This document shows, piece after piece, positions 11,059 through 24,474 of a stretch of DNA of 64,000 bases. Location: the NCBI GenBank assembly GCA_933228895.1, contig OW121852.1, forward strand, positions 110,009,544 through 110,073,543, read 5' to 3'. How positions within the stretch are numbered: position 1 is the first letter of the stretch; every line of letters starts with the position of its first letter. The notes beneath the pieces were generated by a model. The model was not told the DNA's origin. It saw only the letters and a list, made by a program, of their open reading frames with translations, and ran no database searches. Source of the stretch: Platycnemis pennipes (lineage: Eukaryota > Arthropoda > Insecta > Odonata > Platycnemididae). The position numbers and the translations under genes are program-made.

Positions 11059-12277
11059 TTAAAGGAATTTCCATCTAGGAGACGGATTCTCCGGCGAAAT
11101 TTCCACAGTTCTAAGTGTGAGGATCCACAACTTTTCATGGAAACGAATTTTCTGCCGTTCAAATTGGCGGTAGTTTCTGAGGGAAAAAGGGTTTATGGGA
11201 ATATTTTCGGTGACGGGAATCGCATTTTGGGAAAATGAAAAAAGGCGATTTGCGGGAAAAGGAAGCGTCGGAGAGGAAATCGGATGAAATTTTTGGGGGA
11301 GTCCAAAAGGGGGAATGATGGAAATCCGTCCCGCGTCCATTGACATGTAGTCACTCCACTCACGAGGTACGGGGTTCGATACCCGGAGTTGTAATGCGTA
11401 TCACATACTCCGAAGGATACTTGTGCATTCCGAAAAATGCAGCAGTTAATCCTGATGCCTGATTCTTCGGGAACAGTTTTTTCTTGAGGAGGGAAAGGAA
11501 TTAGTTACTGATATCATCTTTACTATTATTCCTTGATTTTATATCTGACTTACGTCCTTGCGTTTGGCTATTGGCTTCCAAACGCTTGCAAGGTATCCGG
11601 CATCAGTGTTGAGAGCTGATCGTTTTGGACGGCACAGAAATATTTCAATGCATGTGAGAAGCAATACAATCCTGTGGTTCAAACCCCTGTACCTCGAGAC
11701 TTGAGTGAGAATATGTCAATGGACAATGGACTGCTCTCAAGGGTTCTCTTTTATGCATCTCCTTAAAAGTTTTTCCATTTTCGCCACCGAATCCTCATTT
11801 ACCCGGAGAACGAAATTTATCCTACCCTTAAATGCGATTCCCGTCTCAAAGGAAAATCCCTACTGCAAAAGGCGAATGAACCTTACCTTCAAAAACTGTA
11901 GTGTAATCGAGGAAATTATAAAAAATGAACTACTACAATATTTTTACTGTATTTCTCATAACTCCCCAAAGAACAGAAATAACTAACACCATTATCCATT
12001 TGAGCATTAGGAATCATTAGACTGAAAATTTTATCATATGCATGGAAAAAGTAATATCATTGTCTGTAGTTATCTTAATTTTCATTCGCAAATATTCTTC
12101 TCTACCTTATTCCTGGTTGAAATTGTCACTGCAAATTGCTTTATTTGAAATGAATATCAATGAAATCCCTACAAATTAGTCGCTCTATCTCTTCAAAAAT
12201 TTCTCATCTTCAGCAACTATGAAAGAAAAATATAAAAAATGTGTGCTTCCGGGTTTATAAATTCCTAAAACAGTAGA
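11059..12277. repeat. Satellite monomer M10, class C, 1219 bp
   Basis: It has C-class GAAATCGG and GAATGATGG with a private GGGGGAGTCC. The tail has CATTGTCTG. Confidence 0.95.
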
Positions 12278-13496
12278 TTAAAGGAATTTCCATCTAGGAG
12301 ACGGATTCTCCGGCGAAATTTCCACAGTTCTAAGTGTGAGGATCCACAACTTTTCATGGAAACGAATTTTCTGCCGTTCAAATTGGCGGTAGTTTCTGAG
12401 GGAAAAAGGGTTTATGGGAATATTTTCGGTGACGGGAATCGCATTTTGGGAAAATGAAAAAAGGCGATTTGCGGGAAAAGGAAGCGTCGGAGAGGAAATC
12501 GGATGAAATTTTTGGGGGATTCCAAAAGGGGGAATGATGGAAATCCGTCCCGCGTCCATTGACATGTAGTCACTCCACTCACGAGGTACGGGGTTCGATA
12601 CCCGGAGTTGTAATGCGTATCACATACTCCGAAGGATACTTGTGCATTCCGAAAAATGCAGCAGTTAATCCTGATGCCTGATTCTTCGGGAACAGTTTTT
12701 TCTTGAGGAGGGAAAGGAATTAGTTACTGATATCATCTTTACTATTATTCCTTGATTTTATATCTGACTTACGTCCTTGCGTTTGGCTATTGGCTTCCAA
12801 ACGCTTGCAAGGTATCCGGCATCAGTGTTGAGAGCTGATCGTTTTGGACGGCACAGAAATATTTCAATGCATGTGAGAAGCAATACAATCCTGTGGTTCA
12901 AACCCCTGTACCTCGAGACTTGAGTGAGAATATGTCAATGGACAATGGACTGCTCTCAAGGGTTCTCTTTTATGCATCTCCTTAAAAGTTTTTCCATTTT
13001 CGCCACCGAATCCTCATTTACCCGGGGAACGAAATTTATCCTACCCTTAAATGCGATTCCCGTCTCAAAGGAAAATCCCTACTGCAAAAGGCGAATGAAC
13101 CTTACCTTCAAAAACTGTAGTGTAATCGAGGAAATTATAAAAAATGAACTACTACAATATTTTTACTGTATTTCTCATAACTCCCCAAAGAACAGAAATA
13201 ACTAACACCATTATCCATTTGAGCATTAGGAATCATTAGACTGAAAATTTTATCATATGCATGGAAAAAGTAATATCATTATCTGTAGTTATCTTAATTT
13301 TCATTCGCAAATATTCTTCTCTACCTTATTCCTGGTTGAAATTGTCACTGCAAATTGCTTTATTTGAAATGAATATCAATGAAATACCTACAAATTAGTC
13401 GCTCTATCTCTTCAAAAATTTCTCATCTTCAGCAACTACGAAAGAAAAATATAAAAAATGTGTGCTTCCGGGTTTATAAATTCCTAAAACAGTAGA
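12278..13496. repeat. Satellite monomer M11, class D, 1219 bp
   Basis: It has the D markers GGGGGATTCC and GAATGATGG, and a private CCCGGGGAACG (13021). The tail GAAATACCTAC at 13381 is shared only with the tail of M13 and marks the two-monomer duplication. Confidence 0.95.
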
Positions 13497-14716
13497 TTAA
13501 AGGAATTTCCATCTAGGAGACGGATTCTCCGGCGAAATTTCCACAGTTCTAAGTGTGAGGATCCACAACTTTTCATGGAAACGAATTTTCTGCCGTTCAA
13601 ATCGGCGGTGGTTTCTGAGGGAAAAAGGGTTTATGGGAATATTTTCGGTGACGGGAATCGCATTTTGGGAAAATGAAAAAAGGCGATTTGCGGGAAAAGG
13701 AAGCGTCGGAGAGGAAAACGGATGAAATTTTTGGGGGAATCCAAAAGGGGGAATGTTGGAAATCCGTCCCGCGTCCATTGACATGTAGTCACTCCACTCA
13801 CGAGGTACGGGGTTCGATACCCGGAGTTGTAATGCGTATCACATACTCCGAAGGATACTTGTGCATTCCGAAAAATGCAGCAGTTAATCCTGATGCCTGA
13901 TTCTTCGGGAACAGTTTTTTCTTGAGGAGGGAAAGGAATTAGTTACTGATATCATCTTTACTATTATTCCTTGATTTTATATCTGACTTACGTCCTTGCG
14001 TTTGGCTATTGGCTTCCAAACGCTTGCAAGGTATCCGGCATCAGTGTTGAGAGCTGATCGTTTTGGACGGCACAGAAATATTTCAATGCATGTGAGAAGC
14101 AATACAATCCTGTGGTTCAAACCCCATGTACCTCGAGACTTGAGTGAGAATATGTCAATGGACAATGGACTGCTCTCAAGGGTTCTCTTTTATGCATCTC
14201 CTTAAAAGTTTTTCCATTTTCGCCACCGAATCCTCATTTACCCGGAGAACGAAATTTATCCTACCCTTAAATGCGACTCCCGTCTCAAAGGAAAATCCCT
14301 ACTGCAAAAGGCGAATGAACCTTACCTTCAAAAACTGTAGTGTAATCGAGGAAATTATAAAAAATGAACTACTACAATATTTTTACTCTTTTTCTCATAA
14401 CTCCCCAAAGAACAGAAATAACTAACACCATTATCCATTTGAGCATAAGGAATCATTAGACTGAAAATTTTATCATATGCATGGAAAAAGTAATATGATT
14501 ATCTGTAGTTATCTTAATTTTCATTCGCAAATATTCTTCTCTACCTTATTCCTAGTTGAAATTGTCACTGCAAATTGCTTTATTTGAAATGAATATCAAT
14601 GAAATCCCTACAAATTAGTCGCTCTATCTCTTCAAAAATTTCTCATCTTCAGCAACTATGAAAGAAAAATATAAAAAATGTGTGCTTCCGGGTTTATAAA
14701 TTCCTAAAACAGTAGA
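13497..14716. repeat. Satellite monomer M12, class A', 1220 bp
   Basis: It has the A haplotype plus GCGACTCCCG, TTACTCTTTTTC, GAGCATAAGG, AATATGATT and CCTAGTTG. Most of this set recurs only in M14 and M47. Confidence 0.95.
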
Positions 14717-15938
14717 TTAAAGGAATTTCCATCTAGGAGACGGATTCTCCGGCGAAATTTCCACAGTTCTAAGTGTGAGGATCCACAACTTTTCATGGAA
14801 ACGAATTTTCTGCCGTTCAAATTGGCGGTAGTTTCTGAGGGAAAAAGGGTTTATGGGAATATTTTCGGTGACGGGAATCGCATTTTGGGAAAATGAAAAA
14901 AGGCGATTTGCGGGAAAAGGAAGCGTCGGAGAGGAAAACGGATGAAATTTTTGGGGGAATACAAAAGGGCGAATGTTGGAAATCCGTCCCGCGTCCATTG
15001 ACATGTAGTCACTCCACTCACGAGGTAAGGGGTTCGATACCCGGAGTTGTAATGCGTATCACATACTCCGAAGGATACTTGTGCATTCCGAAAAATGCAG
15101 CAGTTAATCCTGATGCCTGATTCTTCGGGAACAGTTTTTTCTTGAGGAGGGAAAGGAATTAGTTACTGATATCATCTTTACTATTATTATTTCTTGATTT
15201 TATATCTGACTTACGTCCTTGCGTTTGGCTATTGGCTTCCAAACGCTTGCAAGGTATCCGGCATCAGTGTTGAGAGCTGATCGTTTTGGACGGCACAGAA
15301 ATATTTCAATGCATGTGAGAAGCAATACAATCCTGTGGTTCAAACCCCTGTACCTCGAGACTTGAGTGAGAATATGTCAACGGACAATGGACTGCTCTCA
15401 AGGGTTCTCTTTTATGCATCTCCTTAAAAGTTTTTCCATTTTCGCCACCGAATCCTCATTTACCCGGAGAACGAAATTTATCCTACCCTTAAATGCGATT
15501 CCCGTCTCAAAGGAAAATCCCTACTGCAAAAGGCGAATGAACCTTACCTTCAAAAACTGTAGTGTAATCGAGGAAATTATAAAAAATGAACTACTACAAT
15601 ATTTTTACTGTATTTCTCATAACTCCCCAAAGAACAGAAATAACTAACACCATTATCCATTTGAGCATTAGGAATCATTAGACTGAAAATTTTATCATAT
15701 GCATGGAAAAAGTAATATCATTATCTGTAGTTATCTTAATTTTCATTCGCAAATATTCTTCTCTACCTTATTCCTGGTTGAAATTGTCACTGCAAATTGC
15801 TTTATTTGAAATGAATATCAATGAAATACCTACAAATTAGTCGCTCTATCTCTTCAAAAATTTCTCATCTTCAGCAACTACGAAAGAAAAATATAAAAAA
15901 TGTGTGCTTCCGGGTTTATAAATTCCTAAAACAGTAGA
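14717..15938. repeat. Satellite monomer M13, class E, 1222 bp
   Basis: It has the E markers ATACAAAAGGGCG and GAGGTAAGGGG with the ATT gain near 15181. Its tail (GAAATACCTAC, ACTACGAAAG) is that of M11, so M13 is a junction monomer of the two-monomer duplication. Confidence 0.95.
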
Positions 15939-17158
15939 TTAAAGGAATTTCCATCTAGGAGACGGATTCTCCGGCGAAATTTCCACAGTTCTAAGTGTGA
16001 GGATCCACAACTTTTCATGGAAACGAATTTTCTGCCGTTCAAATCGGCGGTGGTTTCTGAGGGAAAAAGGGTTTATGGGAATATTTTCGGTGACGGGAAT
16101 CGCATTTTGGGAAAATGAAAAAAGGCGATTTGCGGGAAAAGGAAGCGTCGGAGAGGAAAACGGATGAAATTTTTGGGGGAATCCAAAAGGGGGAATGTTG
16201 GAAATCCGTCCCGCGTCCATTGACATGTAGTCACTCCACTCACGAGGTACGGGGTTCGATACCCGGAGTTGTAATGCGTATCACATACTCCGAAGGATAC
16301 TTGTGCATTCCGAAAAATGCAGCAGTTAATCCTGATGCCTGATTCTTCGGGAACAGTTTTTTCTTGAGGAGGGAAAGGAATTAGTTACTGATATCATCTT
16401 TACTATTATTCCTTGATTTTATATCTGACTTACGTCCTTGCGTTTGGCTATTGGCTTCCAAACGCTTGCAAGGTATCCGGCATCAGTGTTGAGAGCTGAT
16501 CGTTTTGGACGGCACAGAAATATTTCAATGCATGTGAGAAGCAATACAATCCTGTGGTTCAAACCCCATGTACCTCGAGACTTGAGTGAGAATATGTCAA
16601 TGGACAATGGACTGCTCTCAAGGGTTCTCTTTTATGCATCTCCTTAAAAGTTTTTCCATTTTCGCCACCGAATCCTCATTTACCCGGAGAACGAAATTTA
16701 TCCTACCCTTAAATGCGACTCCCATCTCAAAGGAAAATCCCTACTGCAAAAGGCGAATGAACCTTACCTTCAAAAACTGTAGTGTAATCGAGGAAATTAT
16801 AAAAAATGAACTACTACAATATTTTTACTCTTTTTCTCATAACTCCCCAAAGAACAGAAATAACTAACACCATTATCCATTTGAGCATAAGGAATCATTA
16901 GACTGAAAATTTTATCATATGCATGGAAAAAGTAATATGATTATCTGTAGTTATCTTAATTTTCATTCGCAAATATTCTTCTCTACCTTATTCCTAGTTG
17001 AAATTGTCACTGCAAATTGCTTTATTTGAAATGAATATCAATGAAATCCCTACAAATTAGTCGCTCTATCTCTTCAAAAATTTCTCATCTTCAGCAACTA
17101 TGAAAGAAAAATATAAAAAATGTGTGCTTCCGGGTTTATAAATTCCTAAAACAGTAGA
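15939..17158. repeat. Satellite monomer M14, class A', copy of M12, 1220 bp
   Basis: It matches M12 in all its diagnostic variants and adds one private substitution, CCCATCTC for CCCGTCTC near 16722, which falls in the CENP-B-like site. Its tail CCTAGTTG reappears in M20. Confidence 0.95.
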
Positions 17159-18380
17159 TTAAAGGAATTTCCATCTAGGAGACGGATTCTCCGGCGAAAT
17201 TTCCACAGTTCTAAGTGTGAGGATCCACAACTTTTCATGGAAACGAATTTTCTGCCGTTCAAATTGGCGGTAGTTTCTGAGGGAAAAAGGGTTTATGGGA
17301 ATATTTTCGGTGACGGGAATCGCATTTTGGGAAAATGAAAAAAGGCGATTTGCGGGAAAAGGAAGCGTCGGAGAGGAAAACGGATGAAATTTTTGGGGGA
17401 ATACAAAAGGGCGAATGTTGGAAATCCGTCCCGCGTCCATTGACATGTAGTCACTCCACTCACGAGGTAAGGGGTTCGATACCCGGAGTTGTAATGCGTA
17501 TCACATACTCCGAAGGATACTTGTGCATTCCGAAAAATGCAGCAGTTAATCCTGATGCCTGATTCTTCGGGAACAGTTTTTTCTTGAGGAGGGAAAGGAA
17601 TTAGTTACTGATATCATCTTTACTATTATTATTTCTTGATTTTATATCTGACTTACGTCCTTGCGTTTGGCTATTGGCTTCCAAACGCTTGCAAGGTATC
17701 CGGCATCAGTGTTGAGAGCTGATCGTTTTGGACGGCACAGAAATATTTCAATGCATGTGAGAAGCAATACAATCCTGTGGTTCAAACCCCTGTACCTCGA
17801 GACTTGAGTGAGAATATGTCAACGGACAATGGACTGCTCTCAAGGGTTCTCTTTTATGCATCTCCTTAAAAGTTTTTCCATTTTCGCCACCGAATCCTCA
17901 TTTACCCGGAGAACGAAATTTATCCTACCCTTAAATGCGATTCCCGTCTCAAAGGAAAATCCCTACTGCAAAAGGCGAATGAACCTTACCTTCAAAAACT
18001 GTAGTGTAATCGAGGAAATTATAAAAAATGAACTACTACAATATTTTTACTGTATTTCTCATAACTCCCCAAAGAACAGAAATAACTAACACCATTATCC
18101 ATTTGAGCATTAGGAATCATTAGACTGAAAATTTTATCATATGCATGGAAAAAGTAATATCATTATCTGTAGTTATCTTAATTTTCATTCGCAAATATTC
18201 TTCTCTACCTTATTCCTGGTTGAAATTGTCACTGCAAATTGCTTTATTTGAAATGAATATCAATGAAATCCCTACAAATTAGTCGCTCTATCTCTTCAAA
18301 AATTTCTCATCTTCAGCAACTATGAAAGAAAAATATAAAAAATGTGTGCTTCCGGGTTTATTAATTCCTAAAACAGTAGA
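17159..18380. repeat. Satellite monomer M15, class E, copy of M13, 1222 bp
   Basis: It has the E markers with the ATT gain near 17628. The tail carries GGTTTATTAATTCC, also seen in M21, and the usual GAAATCCC rather than the GAAATACC of M13. It is the first monomer of the first 7316-bp block. Confidence 0.95.
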
Positions 18381-19599
18381 TTAAAGGAATTTCCATCTAG
18401 GAGACGGATTCTCCGGCGAAATTTCCACAGTTCTAAGTGTGAGGATCCACAACTTTTCATGGAAACGAATTTTCTGCCGTTCAAATTGGCGGTAGTTTCT
18501 GAGGGAAAAAGGGTTTATGGGAATATTTTCGGTGACGGGAATCGCATTTTGGGAAAATGAAAAAAGGCGATTTGCGGGAAAAGGAAGCGTCGGAGAGGAA
18601 AACGGATGAAATTCTTGGGGGAATCCAAAAGGGGGAATGTTGGAAATCCGTCCCGCGTCCATTGACATGTAGTCACTCCACTCACGAGGTACGGGGTTCG
18701 ATACCCGGAGTTGTAATGCGTATCACATACTCCGAAGGATACTTGTGCATTCCGAAAAATGCAGCAGTTAATCCTGATGCCTGATTCTTCGGGAACAGTT
18801 TTTTCTTGAGGAGGGAAAGGAATTAGTTACTGATATCATCTTTACTATTATTCCTTGATTTTATATCTGACTTACGTCCTTGCGTTTGGCTATTGGCTTC
18901 CAAACGCTTGCAAGGTATCCGGCATCAGTGTTGAGAGCTGATCGTTTTGGACGGCACAGAAATATTTCAATGCATGTGAGAAGCAATACAATCCTGTGGT
19001 TCAAACCCCTGTACCTCGAGACTTGAGTGAGAATATGTCAACGGACAATGGACTGCTCTCAAGGGTTCTCTTTTATGCATCTCCTTAAAAGTTTTTCCAT
19101 TTTCGCCACCGAATCCTCATTTACCCGGAGAACGAAATTTATCCTACCCTTAAATGCGATTCCCGTCTCAAAGGAAAATCCCTACTGCAAAAGGCGAATG
19201 AACCTTACCTTCAAAAACTGTAGTGTAATCGAGGAAATAATAAAAAATGAACTACTACAATATTTTTACTGTATTTCTCATAACTCCCCAAAGAACAGAA
19301 ATAACTAACACCATTATCCATTTGAGCATTAGGAATCATTAGACTGAAAATTTTATCATATGCATGGAAAAAGTAATATCATTATCTGTAGTTATGTTAA
19401 TTTTCATTCGCAAATATTCTTCTCTACCTTATTCCTGGTTGAAATTGTCACTGCAAATTGCTTTATTTGAAATGAATATCAATGAAATCCCTACAAATTA
19501 GTCGCTCTATCTCTTCAAAAATTTCTCATCTTCAGCAACTATGAAAGAAAAATATAAAAAATGTGTGCTTCCGGGTTTATAAATTCCTAAAACAGTAGA
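18381..19599. repeat. Satellite monomer M16, class G, 1219 bp
   Basis: Class G has AAATTCTTGGGGG, GAAATAATAAAAAATG (19235) and TAGTTATGTTAAT (19390). All three recur in M22; the last also recurs in M49. Confidence 0.95.
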
Positions 19600-20818
19600 T
19601 TAAAGGAATTTCCATCTAGGAGACGGATTCTCCGGCGAAATTTCCACAGTTCTAAGTGTGAGGATCCACAACTTTTCATGGAAACGAATTTTCTGCCGTT
19701 CAAATTGGCGGTAGTTTCTGAGGGAAAAAGGGTTTATGGGAATATTTTCGGTGACGGGAATCGCATTTTGGGAAAATGAAAAAAGGCGATTTGCGGGAAA
19801 AGAAAGCGTCGGAGAGGAAAACGGATGAAATTCTTGGTGGGATCCAAAAGGGGGAATGTTGGAAATCCGTCCCGCGTCCATTGACATGTAGTCACTCCAC
19901 TCACGAGGTACGGGGTTCGATACCCGGAGTTGTAATGCGTATCACATACTCCGAAGGATACTTGTGCATTCCGAAAAATGCAGCAGTTAATCCTGATGCC
20001 TGATTCTTCGGGAACAGTTTTTTCTTGAGGAGGGAAAGGAATTAGTTACTGATATCATCTTTACTATTATTCCTTGATTTTATATCTGACTTACGTCCTT
20101 GCGTTTGGCTATTGGCTTCCAAACGCTTGCAAGGTATCCGGCATCAGTGTTGAGAGCTGATCGTTTTGGACGGCACAGAAATATTTCAATGCATGTGAGA
20201 AGCAATACAATCCTGTGGTTCAAACCCCTGTACCTCGAGACTTGAGTGAGAATATGTCAACGGACAATGGACTGCTCTCAAGGGTTCTCTTTTATGCATC
20301 TCCTTAAAAGTTTTTCCATTTTCGCCACCGAATCCTCATTTACCCGGAGAACGAAATTTATCCTACCCTTAAATGCGATTCCCGTCTCAAAGGAAAATCC
20401 CTACTGCAAAAGGCGAATGAACCTTACCTTCAAAAACTGTAGTGTAATCGAGGAAATTATAAAAAATGAACTACTACAATATTTTTACTGTATTTCTCAT
20501 AACTCCCCAAAGAACAGAAATAACTAACACCATTATCCATTTGAGCATTAGGAATCATTAGACTGAAAATTTTATCATATGCATGGAAAAAGTAATATCA
20601 TTATCTGTAGTTAATTTAATTTTCATTCGCAAATATTCTTCTCTACCTTATTCCTGGTTGAAATTGTCACTGCAAATTGCTTTATTTGAAATGAATATCA
20701 ATGAAATCCCTACAAATTAGTCGCTCTATCTCTTCAAAAATTTCTCATCTTCAGCAACTATGAAAGAAAAATATAAAAAATGTGTGCTTCCGGGTTTATT
20801 AATTCCTAAAACAGTAGA
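19600..20818. repeat. Satellite monomer M17, class H, 1219 bp
   Basis: Class H has AAAAGAAAGCG and CTTGGTGGGATCC, which adds a second BamHI site to the monomer. The tail has TAGTTAATTTAAT and GTTTATTAATTCC. Base 20800 is T here and A in the duplicate M23 (28116). Confidence 0.95.
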
Positions 20819-22037
20819 TTAAAGGAATTTCCATCTAGGAGACGGATTCTCCGGCGAAATTTCCACAGTTCTAAGTGTGAGGATCCACAACTTTTCATGG
20901 AAACGAATTTTCTGCCGTTCAAATTGGCGGTAGTTTCTGAGGGAAAAAGGGTTTATGGGAATATTTTCGGTGACGGGAATCGCATTTTGGGAAAATGAAA
21001 AAAGGCGATTTGCGGGAAAAGGAAGCGTCGGAGAGGAAAACGGATGAAATTTTTGGGGGAATCCAGAAGGGGGAATGTTGGAAATCCGTCCCGCGTCCAT
21101 TGACATGTAGTCACTCCACTCACGAGGTACGGGGTTCGATTCCCGGAGTTGTAATGCGTATCACATACTCCGAAGGATACTTGTGCATTCCGAAAAATGC
21201 AGCAGTTAATCCTGATGCCTGATTCTTCGGGAACAGTTTTTTCTTGAGGAGGGAAAGGAATTAGTTACTGATATCATCTTTACTATTATTCCTTGATTTT
21301 ATATCTGACTTACGTCCTTGCGTTTGGCTATTGGCTTCCAAACGCTTGCAAGGTATCCGGCATCAGTGTTGAGAGCTGATCGTTTTGGACGGCACAGAAA
21401 TATTTCAATGCATGTGAGAAGCAATACAATCCTGTGGTTTAAACCCCTGTACCTCGAGACTTGAGTGAGAATATGTCAATGGACAATGGACTGCTCTCAA
21501 GGGTTCTCTTTTATGCATCTCCTTAAAAGTTTTTCCATTTTCGCCACCGAATCCTCATTTACCCGGAGAACGAAATTTATCCTACCCTTAAATGCGATTC
21601 CCGTCTCAAAGGAAAATCCCTACTGCAAAAGGCGAATGAACCTTACCTTCAAAAACTGTAGTGTAATCGAGGAAATTATAAAAAATGAACTACTACAATA
21701 TTTTTACTGTATTTCTCATAACTCCCCAAAGAACAGAAATAACTAACACCATTATCCATTTGAGCATTAGGAATCATTAGACTGAAAATTGTATCATATG
21801 CATGGAAAAAGTAATATCATTGTCTGTAGTTATCTTAATTTTCATTCGCAAATATTCTTCTCTACCTTATTCCTGGTTGAAATTGTCACTGCAAATTGCT
21901 TTATTTGAAATGAATATCAATGAAATCCCTACAAATTAGTCGCTCTATCTCTTCAAAAATTTCTCATCTTCAGCAACTATGAAAGAAAAATATAAAAAAT
22001 GTGTGCTTCCGGGTTTATAAATTCCTAAAACAGTAGA
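20819..22037. repeat. Satellite monomer M18, class I, 1219 bp
   Basis: Class I has AATCCAGAAGGGGG. GGTTCGATTCC at 21133-21143 is a canonical B-box form. GGTTTAAACC near 21436 alters the second B-box-like motif and creates a PmeI site. Confidence 0.95.
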
Positions 22038-23255
22038 TTAAAGGAATTTCCATCTAGGAGACGGATTCTCCGGCGAAATTTCCACAGTTCTAAGTGTGAG
22101 GATCCACAACTTTTCATGGAAACGAATTTTCTGCCGTTCAAATTGGCGGTAGTTTCTGAGGGAAAAAGGGTTTATGGGAATATTTTCGGTGACGGGAATC
22201 GCATTTTGGGAAAATGAAAAAAGGCGATTTGCGGGAAAAGGAAGCGTCGGAGAGGAAATCGGATGAAATTTTTGGGGGAATCCAGAAGGGGGATGATGGA
22301 AATCCGTCCCGCGTCCATTGACATGTAGTCACTCCACTCACGAGGTACGGGGTTCGATACCCGGAGTTGTAATGCGTATCACATACTCCGAAGGATACTT
22401 GTGCATTCCGAAAAATGCAGCAGTTAATCCTGATGCCTGATTCTTCGGGAACAGTTTTTTCTTGAGGAGGGAAAGGAATTAGTTACTGATATCATCTTTA
22501 CTATTATTCCTTGATTTTATATCTGACTTACGTCCTTGCGTTTGGCTATTGGCTTCCAAACGCTTGCAAGGTATCCGGCATCAGTGTTGAGAGCTGATCG
22601 TTTTGGACGGCACAGAAATATTTCAATGCATGTGAGAAGCAATACAATCCTGTGGTTCAAACCCCTGTACCTCGAGACTTGAGTGAGAATATGTCAATGG
22701 ACAATGGACTGCTCTCAAGGGTTCTCTTTTATGCATCTCCTTAAAAGTTTTTCCATTTTCGCCACCGAATCCTCATTTACCCGGAGAACGAAATTTATCC
22801 TACCCTTAAATGCGATTCCCGTCTCAAAGGAAAATCCCTACTGCAAAAGGCGAATGAACCTTACCTTCAAAAACTGTAGTGTAATCGAGGAAATTATAAA
22901 AAATGAACTACTACAATATTTTTACTGTATTTCTCATAACTCCCCAAAGAACAGAAATAACTAACACCATTATCCATTTGAGCATTAGGAATCATTAGAC
23001 TGAAAATTGTATCATATGCATGGAAAAAGTAATATCATTGTCTGTAGTTATCTTAATTTTCATTCGCAAATATTCTTCTCTACCTTATTCCTGGTTGAAA
23101 TTGTCACTGCAAATTGCTTTATTTGAAATGAATATCAATGAAATCCCTACAAATTAGTCGCTCTATCTCTTCAAAAATTTCTCATCTTCAGCAACTATGA
23201 AAGAAAAATATAAAAAATGTGTGCTTCCGGGTTTATAAATTCCTAAAACAGTAGA
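22038..23255. repeat. Satellite monomer M19, class J, 1218 bp
   Basis: Class J has GAAATCGG and CCAGAAGGGGGATGATGG, one base shorter than the consensus. The tail has ATTGTATCAT and CATTGTCTG. Confidence 0.95.
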
Positions 23256-24474
23256 TTAAAGGAATTTCCATCTAGGAGACGGATTCTCCGGCGAAATTTC
23301 CACAGTTCTAAGTGTGAGGATCCACAACTTTTCATGGAAACGAATTTTCTGCCGTTCAAATTGGCGGTAGTTTCTGAGGGAAAAAGGGTTTATGGGAATA
23401 TTTTCGGTGACGGGAATCGCATTTTGGGAAAATGAAAAAAGGCGATTTGCGGGAAAAGGAAGCGTCGGAGAGGAAATCGGATGAAATTTTTGGGGGAATC
23501 CAAAAGGGGGAATGTTGGAAATCCGTCCCGCGTCCATTGACATGTAGTCACTCCACTCACGAGGTACGGGGTTCGATACCCGGAGTTGTAATGCGTATCA
23601 CATACTCCGAAGGATACTTGTGCATTCCGAAAAATGCAGCAGTTAATCCTGATGCCTGATTCTTCGGGAACAGTTTTTTCTTGAGGAGGGAAAGGAATTA
23701 GTTACTGATATCATCTTTACTATTATTCCTTGATTTTATATCTGACTTACGTCCTTGCGTTTGGCTATTGGCTTCCAAACGCTTGCAAGGTATCCGGCAT
23801 CAGTGTTGAGTGCTGATCGTTTTGGACGGCACAGAAATATTTCAATGCATGTGAGAAGCAATACAATCCTGTGGTTCAAACCCCTGTACCTCGAGACTTG
23901 AGTGAGAATATGTCAACGGACAATGGACTGCTCTCAAGGGTTCTCTTTTATGCATCTCCTTAAAAGTTTTTCCATTTTCGCCACCGAATCCTCATTTACC
24001 CGGAGAACGAAATTTATCCTACCCTTAAATGCGATTCCCGTCTCAAAGGAAAATCCCTACTGCAAAAGGCGAATGAACCTTACCTTCAAAAACTGTAGTG
24101 TAATCGAGGAAATTATAAAAAATGAACTACTACAATATTTTTACTGTATTTCTCATAACTCCCCAAAGAACAGAAATAACTAACACCATTATCCATTTGA
24201 GCATTAGGAATCATTAGACTGAAAATTTTATCATATGCATGGAAAAAGTAATATCATTATCTGTAGTTATCTTAATTTTCATTCGCAAATATTCTTCTCT
24301 ACCTTATTCCTAGTTGAAATTGTCACTGCAAATTGCTTTATTTGAAATGAATATCAATGAAATCCCTACAAATTAGTCGCTCTATCTCTTCAAAAATTTC
24401 TCATCTTCAGCAACTATGAAAGAAAAATATAAAAAATGTGTGCTTCCGGGTTTATAAATTCCTAAAACAGTAGA
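23256..24474. repeat. Satellite monomer M20, class K, junction monomer, 1219 bp
   Basis: Class K has GAAATCGG with GGGAATGTTGG. GTTGAGTGCTGATCG (23804) is shared only with M26. The tail is M26-like at AATATCATT (C at 24255) but M14-like at CCTAGTTG (A at 24312), so a recombination junction lies between those bases. Confidence 0.95.

Larger units (their letters stand above)
13497..18380. repeat. Tandem duplication of a two-monomer block (2442 bp x 2)
   Basis: M12-M13 (13497-15938) recur as M14-M15 (15939-18380). Shared rare variants include GCGACTCCC, TTACTCTTTTTC, GAGCATAAGG, ATACAAAAGGGCG, GAGGTAAGGGG and the ATT gain. The tail of M13 matches M11 (GAAATACCTAC), which places the junction between about 15381 and 15828. 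Confidence 0.9.

Noticed and set aside
19235..19250. AATAAA created by GAAATAATAAAAAATG in M16 and M22 as a polyadenylation signal
   Set aside because: It is a single-base variant in AT-rich sequence with no transcript unit upstream.
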